Notes under the pieces: model-generated
Databases searched by the model: none
What the model was told of the DNA's origin: nothing
The model's input: only the letters and a program-made list of their open reading frames with translations
Shown: positions 60,672 to 64,000 of the stretch, piece after piece
Layout: every line of letters starts with the position of its first letter
How positions within the stretch are numbered: the first letter of the stretch is position 1
Program-made: the position numbers and the translations under genes
Assembly (NCBI GenBank): GCA_015491735.1
Contig: WFVH01000078.1
Location: 1 to 64,000 of the forward strand
Direction: 5' to 3'
Length of the DNA: 64,000 bases
From: Gammaproteobacteria bacterium
GTDB taxonomy: Bacteria > Pseudomonadota > Gammaproteobacteria > Thiohalospirales > Thiohalospiraceae

Positions 60672-63032
60672 ATGGCTTCGAAAAAACCGAGAAAGACAGT
60701 CAGGCGGCGAGCGGTGGAAAAGCGCGTTGCCGCGCCCGCCCGCTGGCGCAGGTTTGTCGCGCCAGCAGTGGCTACCGTGGTCTCGATGCTGGTTGCTTAT
60801 GTTTTCTATCTCGATGTCAACGTGCGCAGCCAGTTCGAGGGCAAACGCTGGGCGGTTCCCGCCAGCGTGTATGCAAGGCCGCTGGAGCTGTATCCGGGAA
60901 TGAAACTGACCCGCCGCCAACTGCTCGAAGAGCTGCAGGCGCTGGGCTATCAACAGAGCAGCAGTGTAGACGGAGTTGGCAGTTTCAAAGTGCATGGCCG
61001 GCACGTGACGCTGGCCACGCGGCCGTTCCGGTTCTGGGATGGGCGGGAGTTATCCCGGTATGTCGAATTGAGTTTTGACAATTCGACGCTGGCCGGGATT
61101 CGGGATGCCCGCAGCAGTCAACCTCTGTCCCTGGTGCGGCTGGAACCCCGGTTGATTGCAAAAATCTATCCGGGGCACAATGAAGATCGCATCCTGGTCA
61201 GGCTCGAACAGGTTCCACAGGCGCTGATTACGGCGCTTCTGGCCACCGAGGATCGCAATTTCTATCAGCACCATGGCATTGCTCCACGCTCCATTCTGCG
61301 TGCGGCGTGGGTCAATCTGCGCGCTGGCCGGACAGTTCAGGGCGGCAGCACGCTGACCCAGCAGCTGGTGAAAAACTTCTATCTGACCAACGAACGCACG
61401 TTGTGGCGCAAGATAAACGAAGCCATCATGGCGCTGCTGCTGGAGTTTCATTATGGAAAGGATGAAATTCTCGAGGCCTATCTGAACGAGATCTATCTGG
61501 GCCAGGACGGGCAGCGCTCCATTCACGGTTTTGGTCTCGCTGCCAGGTTCTATTTCGGCCGGCCGCTGCAGGAGCTGTCGCTGTCCCAGCTTGCCATGCT
61601 GGTTGGCATGGTCAAGGGGCCGTCATACTACGATCCGCGGCGTCATCCCGAGCGGGCCGTCGCCCGTCGCAATCTGGTTTTGCACACCTTGGCAGAGATG
61701 GATCTCATCGATGAGTCACAGTTGCAGACTGCTACCGGTAAAGCGCCGGGCATTGTGCCAGGCACGCCTGGCGGCCTGACCCGCTACCCCGCCTTCATGG
61801 AGCTGGTGCGGCGGCAGCTCTACCGGGACTACCGGGATGACGATCTGCGCTCCGAGGGGATGCAGATCTTTACGACACTGGAGCCGGTTGCCCAGGCGGC
61901 CGCGGAGCAGGCGTTGACAGAGCGGCTGGAAAAGCTGGAGCAGACTGGAGATTTGGAAATGGATACGCTGGAGGGCGCCGTTTTGGTGACGGATCCCGCC
62001 AGTGGCGAGATTCTGGCGGTGGTCGGTGGGCGCAAGGCCCGTTTCGCCGGGTTCAACCGGGCGTTGAACGCAGTGCGCCCCATCGGCTCACTGATGAAGC
62101 CGGCTATCTACCTGGCGGCGCTGGAACGGCCGGAGCGTTACACATTGATTACCCTGCTGGAAGATGAGCCGCTTACCCTGACCTGGCCCAACGGTGACAG
62201 TTGGTCGCCACGGAATTATGATCTTCAAAGTCATGGACAGGTACCCCTGTATCTCGCCCTCGCCCACTCCTATAATCCGGCCACCGTCCGGCTCGGTCTG
62301 GACATCGGCGTCGATGAGGTGCTGGACAGTGTCCGGCGGCTGGGCGTGTTTCGTCCGCTGAACCGCTATCCTTCCGTGCTGCTGGGAGCGGCGGAACTGA
62401 GTCCGCTGGAAGTTACCCAGATGTACCAGACGTTAGCCAACGGAGGATTTCGCTCCCCGCTGCGCGCTATCCGTGAAGTGCTTGACGCCGATGGAGAGCC
62501 GCTGCAGCGTTACCCGCTGGATATTGAACAGGTTGCCGATCCCGCCGCGGTCTATCTGCTCAACCGGGCATTGCAGATCGCCGTGCGTGACGGTACCGGG
62601 CGGGCACTGTACCAGCAGTTGTCACCGGCGCTGGACATTGCCGGTAAAACCGGCACCACCGATGGATTGCGCGATAGCTGGTTTGCCGGGTATGCCGGCG
62701 ACCGGCTGGCGGTGGTATGGGTTGGCCGCGACGACAATAAAAGTACCGGGTTGAGTGGCTCCAGCGGTGCATTGCGGGTTTGGCGTGATATGATAAAAAC
62801 AATGGGTGCCCAGCCGCTGGTACTGGTTGCGCCCCAGGGGGTCCAGCAGGTGTGGGTGGAGCCGGAGAGTGGTCTGCGCAGCCGGGAGACCTGCGCGGGG
62901 GCGGTCTGGTTGCCATTTATCGAAGATAGCGCACCCGTGCAGTACAGTGAGTGCGGGGCCGGTGGCTTCTCCGAACGCCCGGCCAACCCTTTACAACAAG
63001 GCATTGATTTGCTGAAAGAGATTTTTCGATGA
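60672..63032 (+). CDS. mrcB: Penicillin-binding protein 1b
   Basis: Bifunctional peptidoglycan glycosyltransferase-transpeptidase; 786 aa. Basic cytoplasmic tail, one membrane helix (29-47), UB2H domain (about 60-150), glycosyltransferase domain with catalytic E193 (ATEDRNFYQHHG) and QGGSTLTQQLVKN, and transpeptidase domain with S473-xx-K476 (GSLMK), SYN at 533-535 and KTGT at 659-662. UB2H distinguishes it from PBP1a and would bind the LpoB activator. Its stop overlaps the start of a TPR lipoprotein, possibly an activator. Confidence 0.96.
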   Translation: MASKKPRKTVRRRAVEKRVAAPARWRRFVAPAVATVVSMLVAYVFYLDVNVRSQFEGKRWAVPASVYARPLELYPGMKLTRRQLLEELQALGYQQSSSVDGVGSFKVHGRHVTLATRPFRFWDGRELSRYVELSFDNSTLAGIRDARSSQPLSLVRLEPRLIAKIYPGHNEDRILVRLEQVPQALITALLATEDRNFYQHHGIAPRSILRAAWVNLRAGRTVQGGSTLTQQLVKNFYLTNERTLWRKINEAIMALLLEFHYGKDEILEAYLNEIYLGQDGQRSIHGFGLAARFYFGRPLQELSLSQLAMLVGMVKGPSYYDPRRHPERAVARRNLVLHTLAEMDLIDESQLQTATGKAPGIVPGTPGGLTRYPAFMELVRRQLYRDYRDDDLRSEGMQIFTTLEPVAQAAAEQALTERLEKLEQTGDLEMDTLEGAVLVTDPASGEILAVVGGRKARFAGFNRALNAVRPIGSLMKPAIYLAALERPERYTLITLLEDEPLTLTWPNGDSWSPRNYDLQSHGQVPLYLALAHSYNPATVRLGLDIGVDEVLDSVRRLGVFRPLNRYPSVLLGAAELSPLEVTQMYQTLANGGFRSPLRAIREVLDADGEPLQRYPLDIEQVADPAAVYLLNRALQIAVRDGTGRALYQQLSPALDIAGKTGTTDGLRDSWFAGYAGDRLAVVWVGRDDNKSTGLSGSSGALRVWRDMIKTMGAQPLVLVAPQGVQQVWVEPESGLRSRETCAGAVWLPFIEDSAPVQYSECGAGGFSERPANPLQQGIDLLKEIFR

Positions 63033-63553
63033 AACCGTTGTCGACACGCTTTTGTGCAGGAGGCGGGCACGACTTCTCCGGAAGTGTGTCAATCCTGTTT
63101 ACGGCCGTTTCCCTTGCTGTGTTCCTGTCCGGTTGCGCCGGTATTCAGGGGCCTGCTTCGGAGCCAGTGGTAACACAGCCGCGGCAACCGGCGCAGAGCG
63201 TGGTGGTAAAACCGGCTGTTCGTCCGCAGGTGATTCCTGCTCCGCTTCCGGTTCCGCCCGCCCGCCCGGAGCCGCCGGCCAATGACACCGTACTGGCGCT
63301 GCTGAGTGATGCCCGTACCCAGGCAGACTCTGGCAATCTTGCTGCGGCAGCCGCCAGTCTTGAGCGCGCCATACGAATTGAGCCGCGGAATGCCCGCTTG
63401 TGGAACCGGCTGGCCCATGTGCGCCTCAAACAGAAACGGTACCGCCAGGCGGCTGGCCTGGCCGCAAAGTCCAGTAGCCTTGCCGCCGGGAATAGCGCCC
63501 TGTTGAGCGATAACCAGGCCATTGTCGAGAAGGCCCGGCAGGGCCGCCGGTAA
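63029..63553 (+). CDS. Tetratricopeptide-repeat lipoprotein
   Basis: 174 aa with a lipobox LSGC (cysteine C36) after an unusually long n-region. A Pro/Val-rich linker (about 44-85) is followed by two TPR-like helical hairpins (DSGNLAAAAASLERAIRIEP and NARLWNRLAHVRLKQKRY). ATGA overlap with mrcB. Outer-membrane TPR lipoproteins such as LpoA activate PBPs; the coupling to mrcB makes a similar role plausible, but there is no direct evidence. Confidence 0.82.
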   Translation: MKPLSTRFCAGGGHDFSGSVSILFTAVSLAVFLSGCAGIQGPASEPVVTQPRQPAQSVVVKPAVRPQVIPAPLPVPPARPEPPANDTVLALLSDARTQADSGNLAAAAASLERAIRIEPRNARLWNRLAHVRLKQKRYRQAAGLAAKSSSLAAGNSALLSDNQAIVEKARQGRR

Positions 63554-63556
63554 GCG

Positions 63557-64000
63557 GTGAGCATCTACTCCGTTGACAAACTGATGACCGAAGCGCGGCG
63601 GTTGGCGGCCGAGTACCGCAGAACCACCGGCAAGTCCCTGGCGATCAGCAACGAAATCGCCCTGTTCGATGCTGCCCGTTTGCTCAAACTGGAGGTGCCG
63701 GAAGTGGCGGTTGGGGGGTATGACGCGGTCGGCCGGCAGGGGTGCAGGGAAGGGCAGCGAATCCAGGTCAAGGCGCGGGTTCTGTTCGACGAAAGGAAGC
63801 CTGGGCAGCGTATTGGGCAGCTCAAACTGGACAAGGAGTGGGATCGGATAATGCTGGTGCTGATGGATGAGAGCTATGAGTCCAGCGAAATCTATGAAGC
63901 CACACGTGACGAGATTATTGGCGCCCTCGAGGGCCGGAGCAGCCAGCGCAGCCGCCGCGGCGCCATGTCCATCGCCCGTTTCAGACATGTCTCCCGGTTG
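63557..64000 (+). CDS. Conserved protein of unknown function, 3' end outside the window
   Basis: Open from GTG 63557 (3 nt after the upstream stop, AAGCGGTGAGC context) to the window end, 148 codons without a stop. It begins VSIYSVDKLMTEARRLAAEY. Residues 55-74 read YDAVG...RIQVKARV, and an acidic-to-QVK pattern (D56, Q70, K72) followed by GQLKLDKEWDRIMLVLMD resembles a PD-(D/E)XK nuclease-like core; this is inference only. Basic cluster QRSRRGAMS near 134-142. Same strand and close spacing suggest one unit with mrcB and the TPR lipoprotein. Confidence 0.6.
   Translation, partial: MSIYSVDKLMTEARRLAAEYRRTTGKSLAISNEIALFDAARLLKLEVPEVAVGGYDAVGRQGCREGQRIQVKARVLFDERKPGQRIGQLKLDKEWDRIMLVLMDESYESSEIYEATRDEIIGALEGRSSQRSRRGAMSIARFRHVSRL

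Overview
The window reads as a chromosomal segment of a gammaproteobacterium, most likely a facultatively microaerophilic, possibly sulfur-oxidising, lineage of the Chromatiales type (the family-level placement is inference). Evidence for the class: a tmRNA with tag ANDDNYALAA, the conserved blocks smc-zipA-ligA, dapA-bamC-purC-parE and (holD position)-rimI, ilvBN-ilvC-psd-pssA, bioB-F-H-C-D, and a ccoNOQP-ccoGHIS cbb3 oxidase locus. Base composition is moderately GC rich and even. I see no prophage, no intact insertion sequence, no CRISPR array and no tRNA cluster. It is core chromosome with small non-autonomous elements scattered in the gaps.

Layout. 1-424: 3' part of ssrA, its terminator and repeat fragments. 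424-2293 (minus): bcp-phoH. 2382-5376 (plus): a leucine-rich leader ORF with an attenuator-like hairpin, leuA, a type-4 uracil-DNA glycosylase with a HolD-like N-terminus, and rimI. 5705-7266: a DUF4266 lipoprotein and a DUF3570 protein. 7330-16487 (minus): smc-zipA-ligA plus a CHASE/PAS/GGDEF/EAL protein. 16780-18443: queF and a D-ribulose-kinase-like FGGY kinase. 18577-21120: modABC. 21156-21863 (minus): comF. 21944-27717: biotin operon bioB-nnrS-bioF-bioH-bioC-bioD, with the NO/haem-copper protein NnrS embedded. 27905-36480: cbb3 oxidase and its assembly genes, with a 37-codon membrane peptide gene after ccoP and a perfect 32-bp inverted repeat before ccoI. 36623-38446: SAM hydrolase family gene and tcdA. 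39118-41939: proton-translocating transhydrogenase pntAA-AB-B. 42085-50739: ilvB-ilvN-ilvC, a degenerate Psd homologue, pssA, dapA, a miniature bamC, purC, parE. 50819-58101 (minus): AddA-like and AddB-like helicase-nucleases and a DUF2905 gene. 58281-64000: a jacalin-lectin/HhH fusion, an APH-type kinase/ATPase, mrcB (PBP1b), a TPR lipoprotein and an open-ended unknown gene.

The clearest new structure is a family of small palindromic elements. Three intact copies (37406-37557, 38770-38921, 54516-54667) are each exactly 152 bp, have 13-bp ends of the type GTAACTATTCAGC, and are flanked by perfect 8-bp direct repeats. Two of the three sit inside older, decayed relatives that also have their own 8-bp duplications. 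GTAA termini plus 8-bp duplications are the hallmarks of IS66-type transposition, so these look like IS66-dependent MITEs that nest in each other. One older copy split two genes that had overlapped as ATGA and, through its GTAA end, supplied the upstream gene with a new stop codon.

Other points of interest are the likely leuA attenuator, the glycosylase carrying a clamp-loader-type N-terminal peptide, a Psd homologue without its self-cleaving serine, a BamC reduced to its lipidated BamD-binding tail, a bacterial jacalin-HhH fusion, and the unexplained peptide and hairpin within the cbb3 locus.
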